Source: Syntrophaceae bacterium | Lineage (GTDB): Bacteria > Desulfobacterota > Syntrophia > Syntrophales > Smithellaceae | DNA: 64,000 nt | Assembly: GCA_016927935.1 (NCBI GenBank) | Contig: JAFGLS010000195.1 | Span: forward strand, 31,387 to 95,386 | Direction: 5' to 3' | Part shown: in pieces, positions 43,938 to 53,051 of the stretch | Position numbering within the stretch: the first letter of the stretch is position 1 | Layout: every line of letters starts with the position of its first letter | The notes under the pieces: generated by a model | Told to the model about the DNA's origin: nothing | Databases searched by the model: none | Seen by the model: the letters and a program-made list of their open reading frames with translations, nothing else | Position numbers and translations under genes: made by a program

Positions 43938-45085
43938 TGAAGGAATTTCTGGAGGCCTCCACGGCACTCAACAATAAATATGTGACCAGATGGAAGATGA
44001 GCGGAAAGAAAATCGTCGGCTATACCTGCTCCTATGTGCCTGATGAAATATTTCACGCGGCCGATATTCTTCCTTTCCGAATACGCGGGTTCGGCGTTGC
44101 TGATGTGACTATCGGAGACACTTATTTCGGCCCTTTTATCTGCAGTCTTCCCAAGTGCATGCTGCAACTGGCCGGTGAAGGGAAATTTGACTTTCTGGAC
44201 GGCGCGATCATCACACCGGGCTGCGACTCGATGAGGCGTCTTGACGAATGCTGGCGCAAAGCCGGCAGCGATGTCCCGGGCGTCATCCCCCCCTTCTTTT
44301 TTCATTATGGTGTCCCGCATAAGTACGCGGACTATACCATCAAGTGGTTCACGGAAGAAACGAGGCGCCTGATTACGGCGGTGCAGGAACATTTCAAAGT
44401 GGAAATCACCGACGCCAATCTCAAGCAATCCATCGCTGTCTATAATTACAGCCGAAAACTCCTGGAGCGATTCGATGAGCTTCGCACCCGGGATAACCCG
44501 CCATTCAGCGGGGAGGAAGCGCTGGCGGTCATTCTTGCCGGCACGACCATGCCCCGTGAAGATTACAATGCCTTGCTGGAGAAGTTCATTGCCAAGGCGG
44601 AAAAAGCTCCCGGATTCAGGGACCGCGTGCGTCTGATGCTAGTGGGCAGCGCCAACGACGACATGGGACTGGTCCGGGTAATGGAAGGCGCAAAGGCACT
44701 CGTGGTTGCCGATAATCTTTGCTTCGGGTCCCGTTTTTATACCGACCGGGTGAGTGAAGACGGTGATCCGATTTTTGAGCTGTCCAAGCGCTACCTGGGG
44801 CACAACGATTGTCCCCGCATGTACGGCGATTACCAGAGAAGACTGAATATCCTGGAACAGAAGGTTAAAAAAGCAAAAATAGACGGTGTGATTCTGCAGA
44901 ATATCCGTTTCTGTGACCTGCACGGCGCGGAAAATGGTTTGTTTGAAAAAGACCTGGAAGCCAAGGGCATACCATGTATGCGTCTTGAGCGGGAGTATGG
45001 TCCTTTAGTGGAAACGGGGAGAATGAAGATGCGCGTCGATGCCTTTATTGAAAGAATACAGCAAAAGAGGAGAGCCGTAGCATGA
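43934..45085 (+). CDS. BCR/HAD family dehydratase-reductase B subunit, module 1 (HgdB/BcrC-like)
   Basis: 383 residues. Subunits of this family hold a [4Fe-4S] cluster through three cysteines. Candidates here: C32 (G-Y-T-C-S-Y-V-P-D-E), C97 (P-G-C-D-S-M-R-R) and C327 (R-F-C-D-L-H). A fourth, C70, is conserved in all three B subunits of this window. With the A subunit it would accept one low-potential electron per ATP cycle from the activator and reduce or dehydrate a CoA thioester through a ketyl radical. AAGGAGG precedes the start; overlaps both neighbours by 4 bases. Confidence 0.88.
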   Translation: MMKEFLEASTALNNKYVTRWKMSGKKIVGYTCSYVPDEIFHAADILPFRIRGFGVADVTIGDTYFGPFICSLPKCMLQLAGEGKFDFLDGAIITPGCDSMRRLDECWRKAGSDVPGVIPPFFFHYGVPHKYADYTIKWFTEETRRLITAVQEHFKVEITDANLKQSIAVYNYSRKLLERFDELRTRDNPPFSGEEALAVILAGTTMPREDYNALLEKFIAKAEKAPGFRDRVRLMLVGSANDDMGLVRVMEGAKALVVADNLCFGSRFYTDRVSEDGDPIFELSKRYLGHNDCPRMYGDYQRRLNILEQKVKKAKIDGVILQNIRFCDLHGAENGLFEKDLEAKGIPCMRLEREYGPLVETGRMKMRVDAFIERIQQKRRAVA

Positions 45086-46488
45086 GAAAAGAAACCAAAG
45101 AATACAACTTTAACTGGATGTTATGGACTACCTTCCTTGCGGCTTCACATATGAAAAACGGAACGGAAAAAGAGTATCGGTCCGCGTTAAAATACATCCC
45201 TTCCTTCAATCTTGTGCTGGAAGCGATACTCAGTTCCGGTGAACCCGGCCAGAAGTTTCTCGAAGCTTGCGCCAAATATACGGAGAATATTACCTTTGCG
45301 AAAGAAAGAGGTAAAAAAACGGCCATAACCACTTTCTGTTTTTCTCCGGCGCTTTTTTACACCATGGACATTACCCCCGTCTGCCTGGAAGTTCTTTCCG
45401 TGATGATGACTTTTATTTATAAAAGGGGAACCGCGGAATTCCTGGATTACTGCAATGAGGTGGGATTTACGGAAACATCCTGTTCATCGCAGCGGGGTTC
45501 TATTGGCGCGTATCTTGCCGGCATAGGCGCGGAAGTGGACATGTTTGTCACGGATACGCCGGGCGTTTGCGATACCAACGCCAATGCCTTCTCTTTTGCC
45601 GCCGCTTATCTGAAAAAGCCGTTCTTTCAGCTGGATATGCCGCCCGATCTCACCGGTCAACGTTCCAATGAATATCACCGGGAGGATTACAGGGCGCTAA
45701 TTCGTTTTCTAGAAACACATACGGGGAAAAAAATCGATTATGAGCGATTGAAGGAAAATCTCCTTGAACTGACCCGGCAGGATGAAATCATCGCCGAACT
45801 GGAGGACCTGGCTCGCATTGTACCCTGTCCGCTGCCGGTGTCTTATAACTTTATGGTGTATGCTTCGCGATTCTTTTTCGCCGGAACACCGGAAGGTACC
45901 GTCGTACTGGAATCAATGCAGAAAATAGCTAGGGAGAACGCCGCAAAAAATATTTCGGGATTGAGCGGCGGAGTGGAAAAGCTCCGCGCCTTTTTCTGCT
46001 ATATTGACCATTACGCGCAGAATATGCAGTTCTGGCAGATGCTGGACCAAAACGGCATCTGCTACCAGGGCAACATCCTCAGCCACTTCTGGTCCCACAA
46101 TGCGCCGTATGTGGACCTTTACCACAAGGAAGAAGCGGCCTATAATATCAGCATGGCCAACCCTGATGCGTTAATCGACAGCATGAGCATGATGAACTCG
46201 CGCATGCCCATGGTCAAATCCATCCGCGGGCCGTACGATGCCCCCAACATGTGGTTGGAAGATACCCTGGCTCTGGCAAAACTCTACCGTGCGGATTTCA
46301 TTGTTTACAACGGAACGCCGGGATGCCGCAACACATGGGGAATGGTGAAGCTTCTGGCCCGCGATACCGAGAAGGCCGGTTATCCCACGTACATTATGTA
46401 TTCCGATGCCTTTGACGAACGCGTGCAGTCATGGCAAGCGACTGAAGAACGTTTTATGGAATTTCTTAAGGTAAGGAGGCTTTTATAA
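45082..46488 (+). CDS. BCR/HAD family A subunit, module 1 (HgdA/BcrB-like)
   Basis: 468 residues. Cysteines shared with the other two A subunits: C134 (T-S-C-S-S-Q-R-G), C163 (V-C-D-T) and C415 (T-P-G-C-R-N-T-W-G-M). C86 (T-F-C-F-S-P-A-L) is also present in module 2 but not 3. Would bind the second cluster and the CoA ester next to the B subunit. The N-terminal ~75 residues are helical and not in classical HgdA. Stop and next start share one base. Confidence 0.87.
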   Translation: MRKETKEYNFNWMLWTTFLAASHMKNGTEKEYRSALKYIPSFNLVLEAILSSGEPGQKFLEACAKYTENITFAKERGKKTAITTFCFSPALFYTMDITPVCLEVLSVMMTFIYKRGTAEFLDYCNEVGFTETSCSSQRGSIGAYLAGIGAEVDMFVTDTPGVCDTNANAFSFAAAYLKKPFFQLDMPPDLTGQRSNEYHREDYRALIRFLETHTGKKIDYERLKENLLELTRQDEIIAELEDLARIVPCPLPVSYNFMVYASRFFFAGTPEGTVVLESMQKIARENAAKNISGLSGGVEKLRAFFCYIDHYAQNMQFWQMLDQNGICYQGNILSHFWSHNAPYVDLYHKEEAAYNISMANPDALIDSMSMMNSRMPMVKSIRGPYDAPNMWLEDTLALAKLYRADFIVYNGTPGCRNTWGMVKLLARDTEKAGYPTYIMYSDAFDERVQSWQATEERFMEFLKVRRLL

Positions 46489-47279
46489 TGTTCGCAGCGG
46501 GATGTGATGTTGGATCGTTGACGTCCAAGGCCGTCATCATGAAGGACGGCAAAATTATTGAATCGGCAATTATCAAGTCGAAGGCACGTCCTTGGGAGTC
46601 AGCCGATGAGGTTATGAATATCGTCTTGTCCCGAACCGGTCTGACCATGAAGGATATTAAACGCTGTGTCGGTACAGGCTATGGCCGCGACAGGATATCT
46701 TTTATTGATGAAGCTGTTTCGGAAATAGCCTGTCACGGCAGGGGGGCCCGCTGGCTGGTTCCAACTGTTCGAACCGTTATCGATATCGGTGGTCAGGATT
46801 GCAAGGCCCTGCGTCTGGATGACCAGGGAAACATGGTGAAGTTTATTACCAACGACAAATGCGCTTCCGGGACCGGACGGTTTCTGGAAGTGATGGCTAA
46901 AGTCATGCACCTGAGCCTCGATGAACTGGGAGAGATGTCCGCGCGATCCAAACAGCCCATAACACTGGCCAACGCTTGCACGGTGTGGGCACAGGCCGAT
47001 GTGATTCAGCATCTGAACAACAGGGTGCCCATCGAGGATATTGCCGCGGGAGTCAACAATGCCATGGCCAGCCGTATGTCCACTCTGGTCAACAACATAG
47101 GAATGGAGCGTGATCTGTGCATGACGGGAGGCGTGGCTAAAAACAGCGGTGTGGTCAACGCGCTGGAAAAGCTGCTGGACATACGAATTAAAAGGATACG
47201 TCGCGAAGACCCGCAAATTGCCGGCGCTATCGGGGCCGCGCTCTTTGCCGATCAAAAAGCAAAGGGAGGTGCCCAATGA
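46488..47279 (+). CDS. BCR/HAD activator ATPase 1 (HgdC/BcrA family)
   Basis: 263 residues, ASKHA fold. Phosphate-1 loop G-C-D-V-G-S-L-T-S-K-A-V, D-I-G-G-Q-D, N-D-K-C-A-S-G-T-G (C125), A-N-A-C-T-V-W (C164) and G-G-V-A-K-N-S-G are intact. The two cysteines from each protomer hold one [4Fe-4S] cluster at the dimer interface. ATP hydrolysis drives one-electron transfer to the dehydratase/reductase. C-T-V-W-A-Q replaces the usual C-x-V-F-A-E. Overlaps the next gene by 4 bases. Confidence 0.93.
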   Translation: MFAAGCDVGSLTSKAVIMKDGKIIESAIIKSKARPWESADEVMNIVLSRTGLTMKDIKRCVGTGYGRDRISFIDEAVSEIACHGRGARWLVPTVRTVIDIGGQDCKALRLDDQGNMVKFITNDKCASGTGRFLEVMAKVMHLSLDELGEMSARSKQPITLANACTVWAQADVIQHLNNRVPIEDIAAGVNNAMASRMSTLVNNIGMERDLCMTGGVAKNSGVVNALEKLLDIRIKRIRREDPQIAGAIGAALFADQKAKGGAQ

Positions 47280-48073
47280 TTACAGCTGGTTGTGATATCG
47301 GATCGCTCACGGCCAAGGCCGTAATTTTGAAAGACGGAAAAATAATTGCCTCGGAAGTTATCCTCGCATCAGCACAGCCGGAAAAATCGGCAACCGAAGT
47401 GATGAAACGAACTGTCGAAAAAGCCGGTATAAAAACGGAAGACATCAGACACTTCGTGGGCACCGGCTACGGCCGCAAACATATTCCCTTCATTAATTCC
47501 GAGGAATCCGAAATCGCCTGCCACGCCAGAGGCGCTATATGGCAGGTACCGTCGGCGCGCACCGTTGTGGATATCGGCGGGCAGGACGCCAAGGCCATCC
47601 GTGTGGATGAAAAGGGAAACGTGGAACGCTATGCGTATAACGACAAGTGCGCCTCGGGCACCGGCCGGTTCCTCGAAATCATCGCCGATTCCCTGGATAT
47701 CAAGTTGGAAGACATGGGCGAAATATCCGGGAAGTCAACGGAAAAACTCACCCTGTCTAATCAATGCGTGGTTTTTGCCGAAACGGAAATTATTTCTCTG
47801 GTCAACGAGGGAAAAGAAATTGCCGACATCGTCAATGCCCTGCATCAGGCCGTTGCCAACAGGGTGGCATCCCTCGCCCGAAGTATTCTTGTTCAGCCGG
47901 ATGCCGTAATGACAGGCGGTGTGGCGAAAAATTCCGGCATGTTCAGGGCACTGGAGAAAGCTCTCGGTATAAAGCTGCACAAAGTGGATGATCCCCAGAT
48001 TAACGGCGCCCTAGGCGCGGCTCTTTTTGCCGCGGAACATTTAAGAAAACAAGGAATATCTGCTGTTTATTGA
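47276..48073 (+). CDS. BCR/HAD activator ATPase 2 (HgdC/BcrD family)
   Basis: 265 residues with all canonical motifs: G-C-D-I-G-S-L-T-A-K, G-T-G-Y-G-R, D-I-G-G-Q-D-A-K, N-D-K-C-A-S-G-T-G (C125), N-Q-C-V-V-F-A-E (C164), G-G-V-A-K-N-S-G. Directly follows and overlaps activator 1, so the two may form a heterodimer like BcrA/BcrD of class I benzoyl-CoA reductase. Electron donor (ferredoxin) is not encoded nearby. Confidence 0.93.
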   Translation: MITAGCDIGSLTAKAVILKDGKIIASEVILASAQPEKSATEVMKRTVEKAGIKTEDIRHFVGTGYGRKHIPFINSEESEIACHARGAIWQVPSARTVVDIGGQDAKAIRVDEKGNVERYAYNDKCASGTGRFLEIIADSLDIKLEDMGEISGKSTEKLTLSNQCVVFAETEIISLVNEGKEIADIVNALHQAVANRVASLARSILVQPDAVMTGGVAKNSGMFRALEKALGIKLHKVDDPQINGALGAALFAAEHLRKQGISAVY

Positions 48074-48091
48074 TGATTATAAAATTAAGAA

Positions 48092-48880
48092 ATGATTTTC
48101 GCGGGTTGTGACATAGGATCTCTCGCTGGGAAAGCGGTTATAATAAAGGATGACAAAATCGTAGCGACCCACATAATCAGAGTCCGTTCAAATCCCATAA
48201 GATCTGCTGAGGACGTAATGAGCGCAGCACTAAAAAAGTCAGGGTTGGATTACGATAATATAACCCGCTGCTGTGCAACCGGTTACGGAAGAGAAAATAT
48301 ACCGTTTTCCAATATGAATATCAGTGAAATATCATGTCACGGAATGGGAGCATATTGGCTCGACAATTCCATACGGACTGTTCTGGATATCGGGGCAGAA
48401 GATAGCAAGATTATCCTGATTGATGAAAAGGGCAAGGTCGTTGATTTTGCAATGAATGACAAATGCGCCGCGGGAACGGGCCGGTGTCTGGATAAGCTGT
48501 CAGAAGCGATCAACCTGAGAGTGGAGGATATCGGCAGGGTATCGCTGAAATCGCGCAATCCCGTGGATATGACCAACGTGTGCAGTATTTATATGGAGAT
48601 CGAGGTGATCCGTCACCTATATGAAAGGAAAAAGATAAAAGACATTGCCTACGGAATACATGATGCGGTTGCGAGCAGAATTGCATATCTGACAAAGTCC
48701 GTAAAAATTGAAAGGGAGATAACCATGACCGGTGGAGTTTCCAAAAACCAGGGAATGATCAGATCGCTGGAAAAGGTTATGAATGTTAAGTTCAGACAAC
48801 TTTCGGTAGATCCTCAGCTCGCCGGTGCCGTCGGGGCGGCTGTTTTTGCCATGAAGGAAGAAAGCAATTGTAATGGATAA
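48092..48880 (+). CDS. BCR/HAD activator ATPase 3, slightly divergent
   Basis: 262 residues. Cluster cysteines C125 and C164 are kept, but D-I-G-G-Q-D is D-I-G-A-E-D, and C-x-V-F-A-E is C-S-I-Y-M-E. Phosphate loop G-C-D-I-G-S-L-A-G-K and G-G-V-S-K-N-Q-G are near canonical. First gene of module 2, 18 bases after activator 2, with only a weak ribosome site. Codon use is more AT-rich (ATA, AGA) than module 1, suggesting a separate origin. Confidence 0.9.
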   Translation: MIFAGCDIGSLAGKAVIIKDDKIVATHIIRVRSNPIRSAEDVMSAALKKSGLDYDNITRCCATGYGRENIPFSNMNISEISCHGMGAYWLDNSIRTVLDIGAEDSKIILIDEKGKVVDFAMNDKCAAGTGRCLDKLSEAINLRVEDIGRVSLKSRNPVDMTNVCSIYMEIEVIRHLYERKKIKDIAYGIHDAVASRIAYLTKSVKIEREITMTGGVSKNQGMIRSLEKVMNVKFRQLSVDPQLAGAVGAAVFAMKEESNCNG

Positions 48881-48883
48881 CGT

Positions 48884-49660
48884 ATGATTACTGCCGGACT
48901 TGATATAGGAACGAGAGTTATAAAGGCCTGCATTGTTGATAACGGAAAGCTAATCGGATGGTCGAAATCCGGGTTGAATGACAGAATTGACAGGGTAATA
49001 AAAAAGGCTTACAGCTCCGCTCTTGATAGAGCCGGAATCAGAAAGAGCAAAGTGGGAAAAATTCTGGCAACGGGTTATTGTTCTGAAATGCTGAGTGGAA
49101 AAATCCAGCCTGTTTCCGAGGCATTATGCATATCAAAGGCAGCATATTTTTTCGATGATAAAATAAGGACTATTATTGACATTGGAGGATTGTCAATAAA
49201 TATTGTAACAATTGACGATAGCGGCCATCTCAAGGACACCATATCAAATTACAGATGCGCTGCCGGCAGCGGCAAATTTCTGGAAATGGTCTCTAAAGCG
49301 ACAGAAATATCCATGTCCTCGATTTCTTCAAGTGTTATAACATCAAGAAGACCTTGCAGCATAAAAAGCAACTGCGCCGTCTTTGCGGAAAGCGAGATTA
49401 TTTCAAGGATTAACGCCGGTCATGACGGCAACGATATAGTAGCAAGTGTTTTATATTCGATAGCATCGAGGGCAGTGACTCTTCTTGAAAAAATTAACGC
49501 GCCGGATGATATATCACTGATAGGAGGAGTTTCGAAAGTCGATGTTTTGAGATTAATACTTGAAGAGCTAGCTGCTAGAAAAATTACAACATTACCGGCG
49601 GAGCCGCAGATTATATCAGCCTTTGGAGCAGCTCTCATCGCGCAGGGAAAAACGATATGA
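48884..49660 (+). CDS. BCR/HAD activator ATPase 4, degenerate ATP site
   Basis: 258 residues. Cluster cysteines C125 (S-N-Y-R-C-A-A-G-S-G) and C164 (N-C-A-V-F-A-E) remain, but ATP-binding signatures have drifted: G-C-D-I-G-S to G-L-D-I-G-T, G-Y-G-R to G-Y-C-S, G-G-Q-D to G-G-L-S, and G-G-V-A-K-N to G-G-V-S-K-V. I infer it still shares a cluster in a heterodimer with activator 3 while binding or hydrolysing ATP poorly. Overlaps the next A subunit by 4 bases. Confidence 0.88.
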   Translation: MITAGLDIGTRVIKACIVDNGKLIGWSKSGLNDRIDRVIKKAYSSALDRAGIRKSKVGKILATGYCSEMLSGKIQPVSEALCISKAAYFFDDKIRTIIDIGGLSINIVTIDDSGHLKDTISNYRCAAGSGKFLEMVSKATEISMSSISSSVITSRRPCSIKSNCAVFAESEIISRINAGHDGNDIVASVLYSIASRAVTLLEKINAPDDISLIGGVSKVDVLRLILEELAARKITTLPAEPQIISAFGAALIAQGKTI

Positions 49661-51084
49661 AAAAACAGTTAAGTGATTCCGGAGAGCAAATTGATAATAA
49701 AATGGCCAGGAAACATCCTGTTCACAGACATGCCAAAAGAATGACTCAATTAATCAGAGTCGCCATCAAATTCGGAATGATTACTCACTTATTTATAAAA
49801 TACATTCTGGAGCCTCTGGTAAAAAAGGAAGAGACAAAATACAATAGCTGGTTTAGGCAAATACTATTTTTTGCCGGTGGCTCGTGTCTGAAGCCTTCAG
49901 ACCGTCGTGCATTAATACCTCTAACAAGTGGATTTGTAAATTATTTCAGACGAATTGTACAATCCGAAAAACTGGGAAAACCGATTATATGGGTGGACTG
50001 GTGTTTCTCGAGCGAGCTTCTGAAGGCGTTTGATGTGGTGGCATATGCCTGCGAGGCCCCCGTCCTTTTATGCGATTTTATAGGCACACGAAAGGCATCA
50101 ATGCTGGTTGAGAAAGCCGAAAAGGAAGGTGTCCCGCTGGAGCTCTGCTCGTCTTCCAAGGGCGCCGTTGGGGCGTATCTACTCAAAGAGGCACCTGAAC
50201 CGGACCTGATTCTCAGCACGTCCCATCCCTGCGATTCGACAGCATCCTTATACCAACTCTTAAGGTACATGACAGGCGTTCCTGCATATGTGCTCGATAC
50301 ACCATACTGGAACGATAAAAAGTCTATCGAATACTATACGAACAATATACGCGGACTCATACAATTCATCGAAAAACATCTCCATCAGAAGATAAACTGG
50401 GAAACACTCAAGCATGTCTGCGAGAATATCAATACAACGAATTACTATATGAGTGAGCTTACGGAAATGGCCAGAGCCGTTCCGTCTCCTATAAGCGTCA
50501 TGCATCTGTTACTGTTATGGTTGGGAAGGACTATTTCATACGGATCAGATGAATTAGCGGAATCGGCAAAAAGATTATATGCTGTGGCAAAGGCGAGGCT
50601 TGATAAAAAAGAGGGGCATTTGGAGAATGAGCGGATTCGTATTATCTGGTGGGACATCCCGGTAGGATTTTACAACATACATTCATGGCTTGAACAGGAA
50701 TTCGGCGCGATCACCGTTGCTGATATGATCGGAAGGGTCGAGCCTTTCCATATCGATACCTCATCCCGGGAGAGCATGCTTGAGGGTCTGGCGGTGACGA
50801 ACCTTAACGCACCCATGGGCAGGCACATGCGCGGACCTGCTGAATTTATAACGAATGAGCTTGAAAGAGTAATCAGGGAATTTACGGCCGATTGCTTTAT
50901 CTTTTCCCAGCACACAGGATGTACCCACGAGTGGGCTATAATGAAAATAATTAAGGATATATGTGGAAGAACTGGTCTGCCGGCGCTTTTTCTGGATGCC
51001 GACTGCTTTGAAGCGAGGCACTCATCCGAGAAACAGATAAAAAAGCAGATAAGAGATTTCTTCATGAATCACGGGCTGGCATAA
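49657..51084 (+). CDS. BCR/HAD family A subunit, module 2
   Basis: 475 residues. Conserved C164 (L-C-S-S-S-K-G), C192 (P-C-D-S-T), C422 (H-T-G-C-T-H-E-W) and extra C116 (V-D-W-C-F-S-S-E-L). R-H-M-R-G-P-A-E-F about residue 390 matches the G-P-x-x-x motif also seen in the other two. N-terminal 100 residues are basic and helical. Gene order in this module is ATPase-ATPase-A-B, the reverse of module 1 (B-A-ATPase-ATPase). One-base overlap with the B subunit. Confidence 0.87.
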   Translation: MKKQLSDSGEQIDNKMARKHPVHRHAKRMTQLIRVAIKFGMITHLFIKYILEPLVKKEETKYNSWFRQILFFAGGSCLKPSDRRALIPLTSGFVNYFRRIVQSEKLGKPIIWVDWCFSSELLKAFDVVAYACEAPVLLCDFIGTRKASMLVEKAEKEGVPLELCSSSKGAVGAYLLKEAPEPDLILSTSHPCDSTASLYQLLRYMTGVPAYVLDTPYWNDKKSIEYYTNNIRGLIQFIEKHLHQKINWETLKHVCENINTTNYYMSELTEMARAVPSPISVMHLLLLWLGRTISYGSDELAESAKRLYAVAKARLDKKEGHLENERIRIIWWDIPVGFYNIHSWLEQEFGAITVADMIGRVEPFHIDTSSRESMLEGLAVTNLNAPMGRHMRGPAEFITNELERVIREFTADCFIFSQHTGCTHEWAIMKIIKDICGRTGLPALFLDADCFEARHSSEKQIKKQIRDFFMNHGLA

Positions 51085-52253
51085 TGGACATATTTCAAAC
51101 TGTCGGGGAAATATCAGGAAAGGCTTACAACTCATACCTTCAGACGGCAAAGGAAAACGGCGGGAAAATAGCCGGATATTTCTGTCAGGTGCCCGTTGAA
51201 GTCATTCACGCGGCCGGCCTTATACCATACAGGATGAGAGCTGTCGGGAGTACCGGAACCACCAAGGGTGACATATATTATTCCCCTCTTAACTGCACAT
51301 TCACGCGCCACTGCTTCGACAGGGCGCTCCGGGGCGGCTTTGATTTTCTTGACGCGGTCATATTCATGAACGGATGCGACCACACCAGGAGAATGTACGA
51401 CAACTGGAGATACGCCAGAAAAACCCAGAACATCAGTCCTGATTTTCTTTATATGTTTATCACTCCTCATGTAATCGACGAAAATTGCATCGTCAGGTAT
51501 GCCGGAGAAATCAGAAAATTCAGTAAATCCCTGAGCGAAAAGTTCGGCACCGATATAACGAATGATCTTCTGTTAAATTCGATAAAGCTTTTTAATAAGC
51601 AGAGGCGGCTAATCGCAAAAATATACGAAAAGAGAAAAAGCATGGGAGTGACAGTGAAGGGAAGCGATATTTTATCAATGTTGCTCGCCGTGACCGCCAT
51701 GCCGGTCGCTGCGGCCAATGATCTGCTGGAAAGGATTGATGCATCGATAGGCGACAATTCTGTGCAGGAAGAGGCGGATATCAGGGTGTTGATCACAGGA
51801 GGGTGCCTTGAGGAAATAGATATCATCAGAATTATTGAAGGATGCCATGCGGTTGTAGTAGCTGACAACCTAAGCCTCGGCGCCAGATATTTCGATATGG
51901 AGGTAGATGAATCGGGCGATCCTGTTGAATCCCTTGCCAAAAGATATTTGAAAAAACTTTCCTGCCCCAGAATGATCAATGCATTTGACGCGAGGATGAA
52001 GTATCTATACGATACAATAAAACACTATAAAATCGACGCCGTGATAACGCAAAAATTAAAATTTTGCGATCTCTGGGGCGTTGAGAATTTAATGCTGATG
52101 AAAGAGTCGAAAAGGACAGGCTTCCCTCTTCTAGCGCTGGAAAGGGAGCTTTACGGAGAAGGCATCGGGCAGTTGAAGACAAGAATACAGGCCTTTATTG
52201 AAAAAGCGAGAAACATGAAAAAAGCCGATATGGCCGCGCAATCACGGGCATGA
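51084..52253 (+). CDS. BCR/HAD family B subunit, module 2
   Basis: 389 residues. Conserved C34 (G-Y-F-C-Q-V-P-V-E), C71 (L-N-C-T-F), C98 (N-G-C-D-H-T-R-R) and C328 (K-F-C-D-L-W-G). The last coding bases (AATCACGGGCATGA) look like the border of the mosaic repeat that follows, so the C-terminus and stop may come from that repeat. Last gene of module 2. Confidence 0.88.
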   Translation: MDIFQTVGEISGKAYNSYLQTAKENGGKIAGYFCQVPVEVIHAAGLIPYRMRAVGSTGTTKGDIYYSPLNCTFTRHCFDRALRGGFDFLDAVIFMNGCDHTRRMYDNWRYARKTQNISPDFLYMFITPHVIDENCIVRYAGEIRKFSKSLSEKFGTDITNDLLLNSIKLFNKQRRLIAKIYEKRKSMGVTVKGSDILSMLLAVTAMPVAAANDLLERIDASIGDNSVQEEADIRVLITGGCLEEIDIIRIIEGCHAVVVADNLSLGARYFDMEVDESGDPVESLAKRYLKKLSCPRMINAFDARMKYLYDTIKHYKIDAVITQKLKFCDLWGVENLMLMKESKRTGFPLLALERELYGEGIGQLKTRIQAFIEKARNMKKADMAAQSRA

Positions 52254-52318
52254 CCCCCAGGGCAATCCCGATTTTTATCGGGACTGGACCCTGATTCCGC
52301 CCCAAGGGGCGAGGAAGT
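52239..52318. repeat. mosaic repeat providing the end of the module 2 B subunit gene
   Basis: AATCACGGG (border motif of copy A), then ATCCCGAT/ATCGGGA nested inside CAGGG/CCCTG, then CGCCCC AA GGGGCG. GGACCCTGATTCCGCC corresponds to GGACACGAATTCCGCC of copy A (from 25219), each followed by a different hairpin. No T-run, so it is not a typical terminator. Confidence 0.65.
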
Positions 52319-52326
52319 AAAAAAGT

Positions 52327-53034
52327 ATGGAACTTTTTGTAGACACTATCATAGATATCAGAAAGTATATCGAAAAGAAAAATCGCCGATCCTTGTCCGT
52401 AAAAGAACAAAAAAAATTCTGGCCTGCGGGCAAGGGCAGAAATGTGGTTTTAACGGATGACATGGCCGTGGAGCTGGGAAACCCGCAGATGAATTCCGTC
52501 TCCTGTCTTATCTGGACACAAAAGACCGATATCATTGACGACGGCAAAATCAATCTCATCGGTCCGGATATAAAGGAAAGCAGCGGAAAAAGTCTGCCTT
52601 TCGGGAAGGTTGTTCTTGCCGAGGTCAGCGGATTTGATGAAGAGACGACCTACGATAAATACAAGGAAATGGAAGCAGTGCGGTATTCTCTCGATCTTAA
52701 AGGCTACATGATCAGGGCGGTTTCACAATATCAAAGAGAATGGAGCAGGATAAGCAAAGAAGCTGTGCAAAATGGTTTTTCCTTCGAAATACTGGCTGAA
52801 GCTTTAAGCAATGAATATTTAAAAAAGGATTATATTCATGCCGTTGAATTTCTTTTTGTGACTTCCAGCGCCGACGATGTCGGCGAGCTGCAGGAAATCA
52901 CGAAAAATGTAGGCCGTAAAATCAGCGCCCTCAATAAGATGTTAAGCGAAATAGATCCAGATTGCGACGAGTGTGAATACAACGATGTTTGCGATGAGGT
53001 CGGCAAACTCAAAAGCATGAGAAAAACCCGTTAA
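52327..53034 (+). CDS. AcsB/CdhC-like protein (middle region of acetyl-CoA synthase)
   Basis: 235 residues. From about 88 (S-L-P-F-G-K-V-V) through W-S-R-I-S-K-E-A-V-Q-N-G-F-S-F (about 139-153) to F-V-T-S-S-A-D-D-V it follows the domain of acetyl-CoA synthase beta subunit that precedes its A-cluster. It then ends with C213-x2-C216-x5-C222, reminiscent of the CxxCx8C that opens the A-cluster motif. The nickel-binding C-terminal part is absent. It could be a metal-cluster scaffold or an enzyme subunit. GAGGAAG precedes the ATG; the CooC-like gene follows after 17 bases. Confidence 0.65.
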   Translation: MELFVDTIIDIRKYIEKKNRRSLSVKEQKKFWPAGKGRNVVLTDDMAVELGNPQMNSVSCLIWTQKTDIIDDGKINLIGPDIKESSGKSLPFGKVVLAEVSGFDEETTYDKYKEMEAVRYSLDLKGYMIRAVSQYQREWSRISKEAVQNGFSFEILAEALSNEYLKKDYIHAVEFLFVTSSADDVGELQEITKNVGRKISALNKMLSEIDPDCDECEYNDVCDEVGKLKSMRKTR

Positions 53035-53051
53035 ACAAAGGATGAAGACAA

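Noticed and set aside
52254..52318. Hairpins as a transcription terminator between module 2 and the AcsB-like gene
   Set aside because: No T-run follows, and the sequence matches the mosaic repeat family, so I annotate it as a repeat.
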